Assembly (NCBI GenBank): GCA_944412495.1
Contig: CALYBL010000035.1
Location: 1-64,000 of the forward strand
DNA: 64,000 nucleotides
Source: an uncultured Clostridia bacterium
Lineage (GTDB): Bacteria; Bacillota; Clostridia; Oscillospirales; Acutalibacteraceae
Direction: 5' to 3'
Under the pieces are notes generated by a model. It did no database searches, was not told the DNA's origin, and was given only the letters and a program-made list of their open reading frames with translations. The position numbers were made by a program, and so were the translations under genes. Positions 7,631 through 14,802 of this stretch are shown here, piece by piece. Each line of letters starts with the position of its first letter. Position 1 is the first letter of the stretch.

Positions 7631-9058
7631 ATGAAAAAATTATTCAGCGAGAACCTCAGACGTCTGAGAAAGGACAGGCAGTTAAGTCAGGAGCAGCTTG
7701 CGCAGATAATGGGAGTATCGGTACAGGCGGTCAGCAAATGGGAGTGCGCGCTGTCCTACCCGGATGTGGAATCACTGCCGGACCTTGCGCAGACATTCGG
7801 CGTGTCGGTTGACGCACTGCTGTGCGGAGAAAGCAATGATATTGTCGGAGAAGAAAATGGCCGATCCTTAAAATATTACGAACTTCCCGACGACGGCGTG
7901 CTAAGGGTCGTTCAGTTTGTCGGCACGACGCCGCTTAGCAGTGACACCTACAATCCTGATACCAAAATACCGATTGTCATCGACCTTAAGAATGTCAATA
8001 TGGAGCGCGGCATGCCTAACATAGAGATATGGGGCAGCGCCGAAATCGAAGGGGATGTTTATGGGAATGTAAATGCCGGAGGCGATGTCAACTGCGGGAA
8101 TATAGACGGAGCAGTAAATGCCGGAGACGGTGTCATATGTGGGAATATAGGCGGAGCAGTAAGTGCCGGAGACGGTGTCATATGTGGGAATATAGACGGA
8201 GCAGTAAATACCGGAGACGGTGTCAACTGCGGAGATATCAGCGGAGCGGTAAATGCCGGAGACAGTGTCACATGCGGCAGCATAAGCGGAGACTTGTATG
8301 CAAATGGAGCTGTCAACTGCGACGGCAATATCGGAGGCAACGTAAATGCATGCACGGACATATCCTGCACGGAGATTGACGGAGATGTGACGGGTACAAA
8401 GGTCACGTGTGCCGCTGTAGGGGGAAATGTAAACTCAAGCGGCAGTGTAGAGGTGACGGGCGATATAGGCGGCAACGTAAATGCATGCACGGACATATCC
8501 TGCACGGAGATCGACGGAGATGTGACGGGTACAAAGATCACGTGTGCCGCTGTAGGGGGAAATGTAAACTCAAGCGGCGATGTAGTGGTGGCGGGCGATA
8601 TATGCGGCAATGTCAAAACATGTACTGGTATATCCTGCACGGAGATTGACGGAGATGTGACGGGTACAAAAGTCACGTGTGCCGCTGTAGGAGGAAATGT
8701 AAACTCAATCGGTAATGTAGGGGTGACGGGCGATATAAGCGGCAGCGTCAAAACATGTACGGACATATCCTGCACGGAGATTGACGGAGATGTGACCGGC
8801 GCAAAGGTCACGTGTGCCGGAGTAGGAGGCGATGTAAAATCAAACGGCAGCATAGAGGCAATGGGTAATATATCCGGCGATGTCAAAGCTTGTACAGATA
8901 TATCCTGTACCGGAATCGACGGAGATGTTACGGGTACAAAAATTACATGCGGTAATATAGAGGGGGATATCATCTCTTGTGACGGTGATATACACTGCAA
9001 TAGCATATCCGGTGACGTCAGCTGCGGCGGCAATATTTATTATGAAAATCAGCAGTAG
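7631..9058 (+). CDS. XRE regulator fused to a long Cys-rich beta-solenoid repeat domain
   Basis: A 475-residue protein. Residues 3-60 are a clear XRE helix-turn-helix (NLRRLRKDRQLSQEQLAQIMG, then VSVQAVSKWECALSYPD, and GVSVDALLCGE). Residues 61-145 form a non-repeated linker. From about residue 145 to the end it is a regular repeat of 15-residue coils with the pattern G-x-I-x-G-x-V-x-x-x-x-x-V-x-C, like bactofilin or polymer-forming right-handed beta-helices. Five simple coils are followed by about five 45-residue super-repeats (DISCTEIDGDV, KVTCAAVGGNV, then a Cys-free coil). Cys falls at the same place in most coils, giving a predicted ladder of thiols. There is no signal peptide or membrane helix, so it is cytoplasmic. 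The ATG at 7631 has GGGGAG 10 bases ahead; the in-frame ATG at 7622 is too close. The function of the solenoid is unknown. Confidence 0.75.
   Translation: MKKLFSENLRRLRKDRQLSQEQLAQIMGVSVQAVSKWECALSYPDVESLPDLAQTFGVSVDALLCGESNDIVGEENGRSLKYYELPDDGVLRVVQFVGTTPLSSDTYNPDTKIPIVIDLKNVNMERGMPNIEIWGSAEIEGDVYGNVNAGGDVNCGNIDGAVNAGDGVICGNIGGAVSAGDGVICGNIDGAVNTGDGVNCGDISGAVNAGDSVTCGSISGDLYANGAVNCDGNIGGNVNACTDISCTEIDGDVTGTKVTCAAVGGNVNSSGSVEVTGDIGGNVNACTDISCTEIDGDVTGTKITCAAVGGNVNSSGDVVVAGDICGNVKTCTGISCTEIDGDVTGTKVTCAAVGGNVNSIGNVGVTGDISGSVKTCTDISCTEIDGDVTGAKVTCAGVGGDVKSNGSIEAMGNISGDVKACTDISCTGIDGDVTGTKITCGNIEGDIISCDGDIHCNSISGDVSCGGNIYYENQQ
8086..8310 (+). repeat. 45-bp coding tandem repeat (about 5 copies)
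   Basis: Units such as GCAGTAAATGCCGGAGACG recur every 45 bases and encode 15-residue solenoid coils. Copies two and three are nearly identical, indicating recent duplication inside the regulator gene. Confidence 0.85.
8325..8960 (+). repeat. 135-bp coding tandem repeat (about 4.5 copies)
   Basis: The segment TGCACGGACATATCCTGCAC starts at 8351 and again at 8486, exactly 135 bases apart, with further diverging copies to about 8960. Each unit encodes three 15-residue coils. The first two copies are almost identical. Confidence 0.9.
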
Positions 9059-9297
9059 TCATAAAACGCCATGCCGCCGGCAGTGCCTAATGCTTTTTTG
9101 CCAAGCTTATCCATGGCCTGTGCCGTGCCGGCGGACCCCATCCGACAAACTGATACACATCCTCGCGCCTGACTTGCACAGTTATATGCAAATAGCGGTT
9201 AATGACAAGCAAGAGCTTAAAATTTGGCATATTTAATCACTCAAATAAATGGTATACTTATTTTTAAATATGTCTGAAATAGGCGGGGGAGATATCT

Positions 9298-10242
9298 ATG
9301 AAATTTATAAACGGCACATGGTTTGAGTTTCAGCACCATAACAAGCCGGAGGGCAAGTATTACAATGCTCAGAGCAAGGCATTTACCGACGAGCAGTGGC
9401 GTACAAAGATAGGTGAGATACACGACGCGGGAATGGAGTATCTCGTGCTGCTGGCCAGCGCGCTGGATTATACCGCGTATTTTCCTACTGACGTTCTGCC
9501 GCAGGCCGACTTGGAGTGCAAAAATCCCATAGACGTACTTATGTCAGAGGCCGAAAAGCTTGGCATGAAGGTCTTTATGAGCACCGGCTTTTACGGCGAC
9601 TGGACGCGTCCAGACATAAACACGACGGACAAGGAGATAATGCGCAAGGAAAAGACCGCAATGGGTCAGCTTTATGAGCAGTTTGGGAAATACAAGAGCT
9701 TTTACGGCTGGTACTTCCCCGATGAGGCGTATCTCGGCAATTATTTCAGAGAGGGCTTTATTGAATATCTCAATGACTATGACAGCTATGCAAAATCCTT
9801 TGACAAAACAAAGAAAACGCTTATTGCGCCTTACGGCACACGCGTTGTAAAATGCGACGACATATATGCAAAGCAGCTCGACGAGCTCAATGTTGACATT
9901 GTGGCGTATCAGGACGAGGTCGGCGTGCAGAAGACTAAGGTAGAGGAGCTGCCGGAAATATTCGAGCGTGTCCGTAAGGTACATGACAAGGTCGGCAGGT
10001 CAAAAATGTGGGCGGATATGGAGCTGTTCGAGTTTGAGGGAATACCTTACAAAAGCGCTCTGCTTCCGGCAAAATTTGAGCGCATAAAGCAGCAGATAGA
10101 GGCGATATCTCCGTTTGTAGACGAGATACTCACCTTTGACTATCAGTCGGCGATGAACAAGCCCGGCACCACGGCCTTTGCCGGTGTGAAGGAAAGCGAG
10201 CAGCTTTATGCCGACTATGTTAATTGGAAAAACAGCTTCTGA
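9298..10242 (+). CDS. DUF4434-type TIM-barrel protein, putative glycoside hydrolase
   Basis: A 314-residue cytoplasmic protein (no signal peptide). The opening INGTWFEF, then WRTKIGEIHDAGMEYLVLLAS, resembles DUF4434 proteins, which share the clan-A glycosidase TIM barrel. Candidate catalytic acids are in FYGWYFPDEAY (about residues 138-148) and MWADMELFEFEG (about 238-249), which sit where strands 4 and 7 would end. Neither activity nor substrate is known. The ATG has GGGGGAG 7 bases upstream. It stands alone between the solenoid regulator and a tRNA gene, followed by a GC-rich hairpin. It may belong with the carbohydrate-related genes nearby (glf block, GH27). Confidence 0.65.
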   Translation: MKFINGTWFEFQHHNKPEGKYYNAQSKAFTDEQWRTKIGEIHDAGMEYLVLLASALDYTAYFPTDVLPQADLECKNPIDVLMSEAEKLGMKVFMSTGFYGDWTRPDINTTDKEIMRKEKTAMGQLYEQFGKYKSFYGWYFPDEAYLGNYFREGFIEYLNDYDSYAKSFDKTKKTLIAPYGTRVVKCDDIYAKQLDELNVDIVAYQDEVGVQKTKVEELPEIFERVRKVHDKVGRSKMWADMELFEFEGIPYKSALLPAKFERIKQQIEAISPFVDEILTFDYQSAMNKPGTTAFAGVKESEQLYADYVNWKNSF

Positions 10243-10318
10243 TAACATGGGCGTTACTTGGCGCATGACGGGATTAGGCGGTGTTTTGCTCTATTAACAT
10301 ATAACAGCTGTGGTTTCT

Positions 10319-10372
10319 GTCGGCCGGCTCAGGCACATAAAACTTTGTCAGAGCCGGCCGGCTTAAATTTTA
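10319..10372 (+). terminator. Terminator-like hairpin
   Basis: CGGCCGGCTC (10321-10330) pairs with GAGCCGGCCG (10351-10360) around a 20-base loop, followed by TTAAATTTTAT. A strong stem with a modest U tract. Confidence 0.65.
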
Positions 10373-10513
10373 TAAAAGGAGAAATAAGTACTTGAAATGT
10401 ATGAAGTTTTATGATAATATATATGACACTGGGTTTGAAAACCCGGGCATATATGTCCGCCGGACTGACAATAACAGCGAGGAGCTGTAAATTACAGCGG
10501 CTTTGCAGTATAT

Positions 10514-10589
<76 letters not shown>

Positions 10590-10610
10590 TCGGCAAATTG
10601 CCGAGTAAAT

Positions 10611-10651
10611 ACGCGCACTTCACTAAGTGAAGTGCGCGTTGCTTTTGTTTT
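10611..10651 (+). terminator. Rho-independent terminator after tRNA-Ala
   Basis: A perfect 13-bp stem, ACGCGCACTTCAC (10611-10623) and GTGAAGTGCGCGT (10627-10639), with a three-base TAA loop, then TGCTTTTGTTTT. Confidence 0.85.
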
Positions 10652-10790
10652 CGCTTCCGCCGGATGCCGTTCTATTGTTTTGAGGACACATTTCTTAGAA
10701 AGAGTTTTAAAAATGATTGCCTCAAACGCATATCGACGCTATAATAAAATATATATCTTGCCGCGGCGGTGAGCCTGAAGGAGAATGAAG

Positions 10791-11795
10791 ATGAAATCCT
10801 CTAACAAGCTGAAGATGCTTTGTCTTATAGATATACTTGAGACGCTGACCGACGAGGAGCACCCAATGTCCGCGTCCGGAATATGCATGGAGCTTGAGCG
10901 GCGCGGGATATCTGCTGAACGCAAATCCATTTACAGGGACATTGCTACGCTTACAGAGTATGGATACGACATAGTATATACACACTCTCCTCATCCGGGA
11001 TATTTTATGGCGTCACGGAGCTTTGAGCTTGCAGAGATAAAAATGCTCGCCGATGCGGTGCAGGCGGCCGGTTCCATAACCCCATCAAAAACGGCTGAGC
11101 TTATTGAAAAGCTTGGCGGCTTGGTCAGCAAATACCAGTTTGAGGATATTTCATCACAGGTATACATAGATAAGCGCGTAAAAAATTCCAACGAGGAAAT
11201 TTACTACAATATTGATATAATAAGCAAGGCGATATCAAAAGGGAAAAAGATAAGGTTCAAATATATTAAGCGGAGCATAGCCGACAACAGAATTGAAAGC
11301 AGTGTCAAAGACATGATAATAAGCCCGTATGCCATGATTTGGTCAAACGACCACTATTATCTTGTCGGTAATAATGACAAGTACGATAACCTTATACATC
11401 TGCGTATTGACCGCATGAAAAACGTAAAAATAATGATAAGCGGTATCAGGCCCTTCAGCGAGGTATCGGATTATACCGATAAATTTGATGCTGCTGACTA
11501 TGCAGGACGCACCTTCAACATGTTCGGCGGCACCAAGCAGACAGTAGAGCTTCGCTGTGCAAATTCCATGCTGGAGCAGATAATTGACCGCTTTGGCGAC
11601 GGAGTGCCGCTGAGAAAAAGCGGCAGCGAGCATTTTGTGCTCTACGTTGATGCACTTATAAGCGAAGGACTTATATCGTGGATTATGCAGTACGGCGCAA
11701 GCATTGAGGTGCTCTCTCCGCGTGAGCTTAGAAAAAGCATAACAGAGAGGATAATGGCGGTATCCTCCGTATATAAGTTAGGCAATGCCGACTGA
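10791..11795 (+). CDS. WYL-domain transcriptional regulator
   Basis: A 334-residue cytoplasmic protein. Residues 5-65 are a DeoR/HTH_11-type winged helix (KLKMLCLIDILETLTDEEHP, ICMELERRGISAERKSIYRDIATLTEYGYDI). The middle and C-terminal parts are a WYL domain (IDIISKAISKGKKIRFKYIKR, then VKDMIISPYAMIWSNDHYYLVG, HLRIDRMKNV), a ligand-sensing module found in stress and metabolic regulators, ending with a WCX-like region. The ATG at 10791 has AAGGAG 7 bases upstream; the ATG at 10785 is too close to it. No obvious target is adjacent, and the gene is convergent with mntP, from which it is separated by a bidirectional terminator. Confidence 0.9.
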   Translation: MKSSNKLKMLCLIDILETLTDEEHPMSASGICMELERRGISAERKSIYRDIATLTEYGYDIVYTHSPHPGYFMASRSFELAEIKMLADAVQAAGSITPSKTAELIEKLGGLVSKYQFEDISSQVYIDKRVKNSNEEIYYNIDIISKAISKGKKIRFKYIKRSIADNRIESSVKDMIISPYAMIWSNDHYYLVGNNDKYDNLIHLRIDRMKNVKIMISGIRPFSEVSDYTDKFDAADYAGRTFNMFGGTKQTVELRCANSMLEQIIDRFGDGVPLRKSGSEHFVLYVDALISEGLISWIMQYGASIEVLSPRELRKSITERIMAVSSVYKLGNAD

Positions 11796-11902
11796 CCGCT
11801 GCAAAGCACTCAGCGTATTTATATGGTAAAGATATAATAGGCCGCAGGCACATAGGGTGCCATGTTGCTTTGCCTGCGACTTTTAGATTTAAAATATAGT
11901 TA

Positions 11903-11936
11903 AAAAGCCCCACACTGTTTAAGGTGCGGGGCTTTT
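11903..11936. terminator. Bidirectional terminator
   Basis: AAAAGCCCC (11903-11911) and GGGGCTTTT (11928-11936), with additional CAC/GTG pairing inside. It separates the convergent WYL and mntP genes. Confidence 0.9.
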
Positions 11937-11966
11937 AGTATATACTCTTTTATATCCGTTTGTATA

Positions 11967-12536
11967 TTAAAAGAACAGGTGCTCAATAAGTATTTTTACT
12001 CCAAGCAGCACAAGTATGACGCCGCCGGCAATTTCGACCTTTTTTTTGAGAAATTTACCTGCATATTTGCCAAGCATGAAGCCTACAAAGGACAGAGCAA
12101 AGGTTATGACTCCGATTATAACACAGCTTATTATGAAATTTTCGCCCTCGTTTGACTCGCCGAGTGCGAGACTTACGCCGGCAGCAAGGGCGTCTATGCT
12201 CGTCGCTATGGAGGTTATAAACAGCATTTTGAAGCTGAATATATATATATTTGATTTATCCTTATCCCTGACCGAGCTTATTATTGTGCGCAGTCCTATA
12301 TATGTGAGCAGTATAAAGGCTATCCAATGGTCAAAGGCTGAGATATACTTGCTGAAATACGAGCCCGTGCAGTAGCCTATAAAGGTCATGACCATCTGGA
12401 ACAGGCCATATGAAAAGGCCGTTATAAGCGCATGCTTGATTTTTCCGCCCGCATTGGACATTCCGCCGGATACTGACGCGGCAAAGGCGTCCATCGCAAG
12501 CCCTATGCCCAATATGGCTGATGTTATATATGGCAT
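11967..12536 (-). CDS. mntP: Manganese efflux pump MntP
   Basis: A 189-residue integral membrane protein with six predicted helices, the usual MntP length. It has the paired acidic motifs of the family: GLAMDAFAASVSGG near the start and IATSIDALAAGVSLALGE in the second half, each with an Asp in the membrane, and ends with EIAGGVILVLLGVKILIEHL. It exports Mn2+. The ATG at 12536 is chosen over the TTG at 12551 because GAGG precedes it at normal spacing. I looked for a yybP-ykoY manganese riboswitch upstream and did not see its conserved boxes, so regulation is unclear. Confidence 0.9.
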   Translation of the reverse strand: MPYITSAILGIGLAMDAFAASVSGGMSNAGGKIKHALITAFSYGLFQMVMTFIGYCTGSYFSKYISAFDHWIAFILLTYIGLRTIISSVRDKDKSNIYIFSFKMLFITSIATSIDALAAGVSLALGESNEGENFIISCVIIGVITFALSFVGFMLGKYAGKFLKKKVEIAGGVILVLLGVKILIEHLFF

Positions 12537-12930
12537 GATATCGCCTCGCAATTTATTGCTGAATATTTATTATATTATAATTCTTTGTAAATTAAAATAT
12601 GAAATTTTGTATTGTTTTATTTTTTGTATTGATATGCATATTTACAGGCTCTAAATATACATTTTTGTGTAAAGTCCTAAATTTTGGCGTTAGTGAAGGA
12701 TATATAAGCATCAGTTAAAAATATCGAGTAAAGCAGTATTCTATGCTGTGGCTAAAAAGTATAATAGGGATGATGGCAGATGATATCTGACCGTATAAAT
12801 GTAAAATATGTCACAGCTATGTAGAATAAGCAAGCTATTTGCCTGCACCACTTGTTGATAAGTGCGCTTATTTTAAAAGCTAAATCTTTTTTCAATAGCT
12901 TTTGATTATGCAGGCGTGCTTGTTATGATT
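12537..12930. other. Intergenic region, nothing assigned
   Basis: About 390 AT-rich bases between the divergently placed mntP 5' end and the terminator of the galactosidase gene. It should contain the mntP promoter, but no -35/-10 pair stands out. No open frame with a ribosome binding site is visible. Confidence 0.5.
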
Positions 12931-12972
12931 AAAAAAGCAGTGTCCGAAGCTTTCGGCGCTTACGGACACTGC
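12931..12972 (-). terminator. Rho-independent terminator of the alpha-galactosidase gene
   Basis: On the minus strand, GCAGTGTCCG (plus-strand 12963-12972) pairs with CGGACACTGC (12937-12946), followed by TTTTTT (12931-12936). The distance from the stop codon is about 125 bases. Confidence 0.8.
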
Positions 12973-13096
12973 AGCGGCAATATATAATATAATTTTTTAT
13001 AGATGTACAAAATGTATTTTGAATATAGCTTGAGCAATTAAGAACTCTGCATAAGATGGATTTAAAACGCCGCAGTCATAGCTCATGATTGTGCGC

Positions 13097-14236
13097 CTAC
13101 ACCCTTGTAGCTCTGAAAACTTTGGCAGAATGCGGCTCAACCCTGTAAGACATGCCGTTTTTAAATTCACCTAAATCCTCATGCAGCATAACATCTCTCA
13201 TACTGACGGTATCGGTAACCTCCCAGCCGCAGAAATCCCATGCAAGAATCATGTTCTTTGGCGTATCCCTGTGATTGAGCAGACAGAAGGCGATATCACC
13301 GTTGGCGAGCGGCTTTGCAAGAATGAAGTCTTTATCGCTCAGATATGAAACATGCGGCATTTTATAAGCCACAACACCAAGGTCATCCTGATTTATTGCT
13401 ATTAGCTCTTTGTTAAGCAGTATTTTCTTTATCTCCGGCGTAGTGTTTCTGACATCATGGCCCATGAGCAGTGGAGCACAGAGCATGCACCAGACCGCAA
13501 AATGTGCTTCATACTCATTGACAGTGCAGCCCTTTCCGCCGCCGATTGCACCAACATAGCCCTGACCGTTGAGGCCAACGACCATCATATCCGGGTCGTT
13601 CCATGCGCCCTTTGCGGCATAAGGCTCAAGCCCTATGGCATTGTTTATTACATTCATTATTGATTCCCAGTTATCGGCAATGTCGCCGGAGAGCCTCCAC
13701 ATGTTTGCACCGCAGCTCTTCATCCACTCGGCGACCTCGCGGCGGCCGAGACAGGCGGAGAATATTATATCCCTGCCGCTTTCACGCAGCGCCTGGCCCA
13801 TACGGCGAAAGAGATTTATCTCATTCGCGCCGGGGGTAGTATAGCCAAAGTCATATTTTAAAAGGTCAACGCCCCACTCGGCAAATTTCTTGGCATCCTG
13901 CCTTTCATAGCCGAAGCTTCCGGCCTGACCGGCATATGTCAGCACTCCCGCACCCTCATAAAGACCGTACTTCAGTCCCTTTGAGTGGATATAATCGCCT
14001 ATGGCCTTCATGCCGCTGGGAAAACGCTCGGGATTGGCCTGAAGATTTCCGTCCGCATCGCGCTCCTTCGACATCCACATATCGTCTATCGAGAGAATGT
14101 TGTAGCCGGCCTCAAGGAAGCCCTGATCCACCATTGCGTCAGCAGTTTCCTTTATTACCTGCTCGCAGATATCTCCCGGCCCGAAATAGTTCCACGCGTT
14201 CCACCCCATAGGCGGCTTTAATGCCAACATTGCCAT
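13097..14236 (-). CDS. Alpha-galactosidase, glycoside hydrolase family 27
   Basis: A 379-residue cytoplasmic enzyme (no signal peptide), of typical GH27 size. The start has LALKPPMGWNAWNYF, the family signature, followed by LSIDDMWM (substrate-binding Asp pair) and GLKYGLYEGAG. The catalytic nucleophile is the Asp of DLLKYDFGY (about residue 126) and the acid/base is the Asp of WRLSGDIADNW (about residue 183). The C-terminal 80 residues form the usual antiparallel beta domain. It hydrolyses terminal alpha-galactosides, such as imported raffinose-type sugars. The ATG at 14236 is used because AGGTG lies 7 bases upstream; the GTG at 14245 is part of that site. It is a single gene with a near-consensus promoter and palindromic operator directly upstream. 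Confidence 0.93.
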   Translation of the reverse strand: MAMLALKPPMGWNAWNYFGPGDICEQVIKETADAMVDQGFLEAGYNILSIDDMWMSKERDADGNLQANPERFPSGMKAIGDYIHSKGLKYGLYEGAGVLTYAGQAGSFGYERQDAKKFAEWGVDLLKYDFGYTTPGANEINLFRRMGQALRESGRDIIFSACLGRREVAEWMKSCGANMWRLSGDIADNWESIMNVINNAIGLEPYAAKGAWNDPDMMVVGLNGQGYVGAIGGGKGCTVNEYEAHFAVWCMLCAPLLMGHDVRNTTPEIKKILLNKELIAINQDDLGVVAYKMPHVSYLSDKDFILAKPLANGDIAFCLLNHRDTPKNMILAWDFCGWEVTDTVSMRDVMLHEDLGEFKNGMSYRVEPHSAKVFRATRV

Positions 14237-14271
14237 AATAATCACCTTTTTCTATTCGTTTTTTAAACATT

Positions 14272-14307
14272 ATAACGTTATTATAACGGCTTTTTAGGTG
14301 TTGTCAA
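14272..14307 (-). promoter_or_regulatory. Sigma-A promoter and palindromic operator of the alpha-galactosidase gene
   Basis: Read on the minus strand: TTGACA (plus 14302-14307), 16 bases, TATAAT (14280-14285). Immediately downstream the palindrome ATAACGTTAT (14272-14281) overlaps the -10 edge and start site. A second half-site, TATAACG, is adjacent. A CG-centred palindrome placed on the start site suits a LacI-type sugar repressor; that link is inference. Confidence 0.75.
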
Positions 14308-14309
14308 TA

Positions 14310-14800
14310 AGAAACAGAAAGAAAAATTTATGTTTTTCTGTACTGCATGTAACATAAAAATAAAAGCTGAGCACAAAAATGGCCGTTTAAATAATTCCGG
14401 CTTATTATAGAGGCGTGGACCGAGAGAATATATAGCTGTCAAAAGATAAAACCGTCAGAGAGCGGCCGCCGTATTCTGCGCAGCTTTGAGATGGTGAAAT
14501 CTTGTCATTACTGTGACCATTCTCAATAAAAGTACCGTTCAAAGACAGATATGGGCGGCTTTTGTATTTACTGTCCAACGGAAAAGACGTTCCATAGCTC
14601 ACAAAATCGGCAGAAAAGCTTGCTCACAGGTAAAAGCAATAGCTGATGAAAAAACTGTGACCGCCGCTGCTTTAGGCGGCATCTGCCGTTTAAGTGCGGT
14701 GAAGCAGTTGAGCATATGGGGCCGCATTATAATTTCATAGGTTTTCGGAAATTACACCACATGCGGCTTTTCAAAGCATTTGCGTCAACGTCCGGACTTT
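14310..14800. other. Intergenic region with one large inverted repeat
   Basis: No convincing gene; the short frames lack ribosome binding sites. GCCGCAT (14721-14727) and ATGCGGC (14761-14767) enclose a second dyad, AATTTC (14731-14736) with GAAATT (14748-14753), and TTTT follows on the plus strand. It lies just beyond the ppk stop codon. On the minus strand, where ppk is read, it lacks a U tract, so its role is unclear. Confidence 0.45.
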
Positions 14801-14802
14801 TT

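Noticed and set aside
8086..8960. CRISPR-like array
   Set aside because: The units are back-to-back coding repeats of 45 and 135 bases without unique spacers, and the reading frame runs through them.
8059..9033. A 324-residue minus-strand frame over the solenoid gene
   Set aside because: It is the shadow of a repetitive coding sequence: Pro/Ser-rich, repeats in step with the plus-strand coils, and has no ribosome binding site.
12537..12760. Manganese (yybP-ykoY) riboswitch before mntP
   Set aside because: The conserved boxes were looked for on the minus strand and not found.
14405..14740. Small genes between the galactosidase and ppk1
   Set aside because: Frames on both strands are short, overlap each other, and lack ribosome binding sites.
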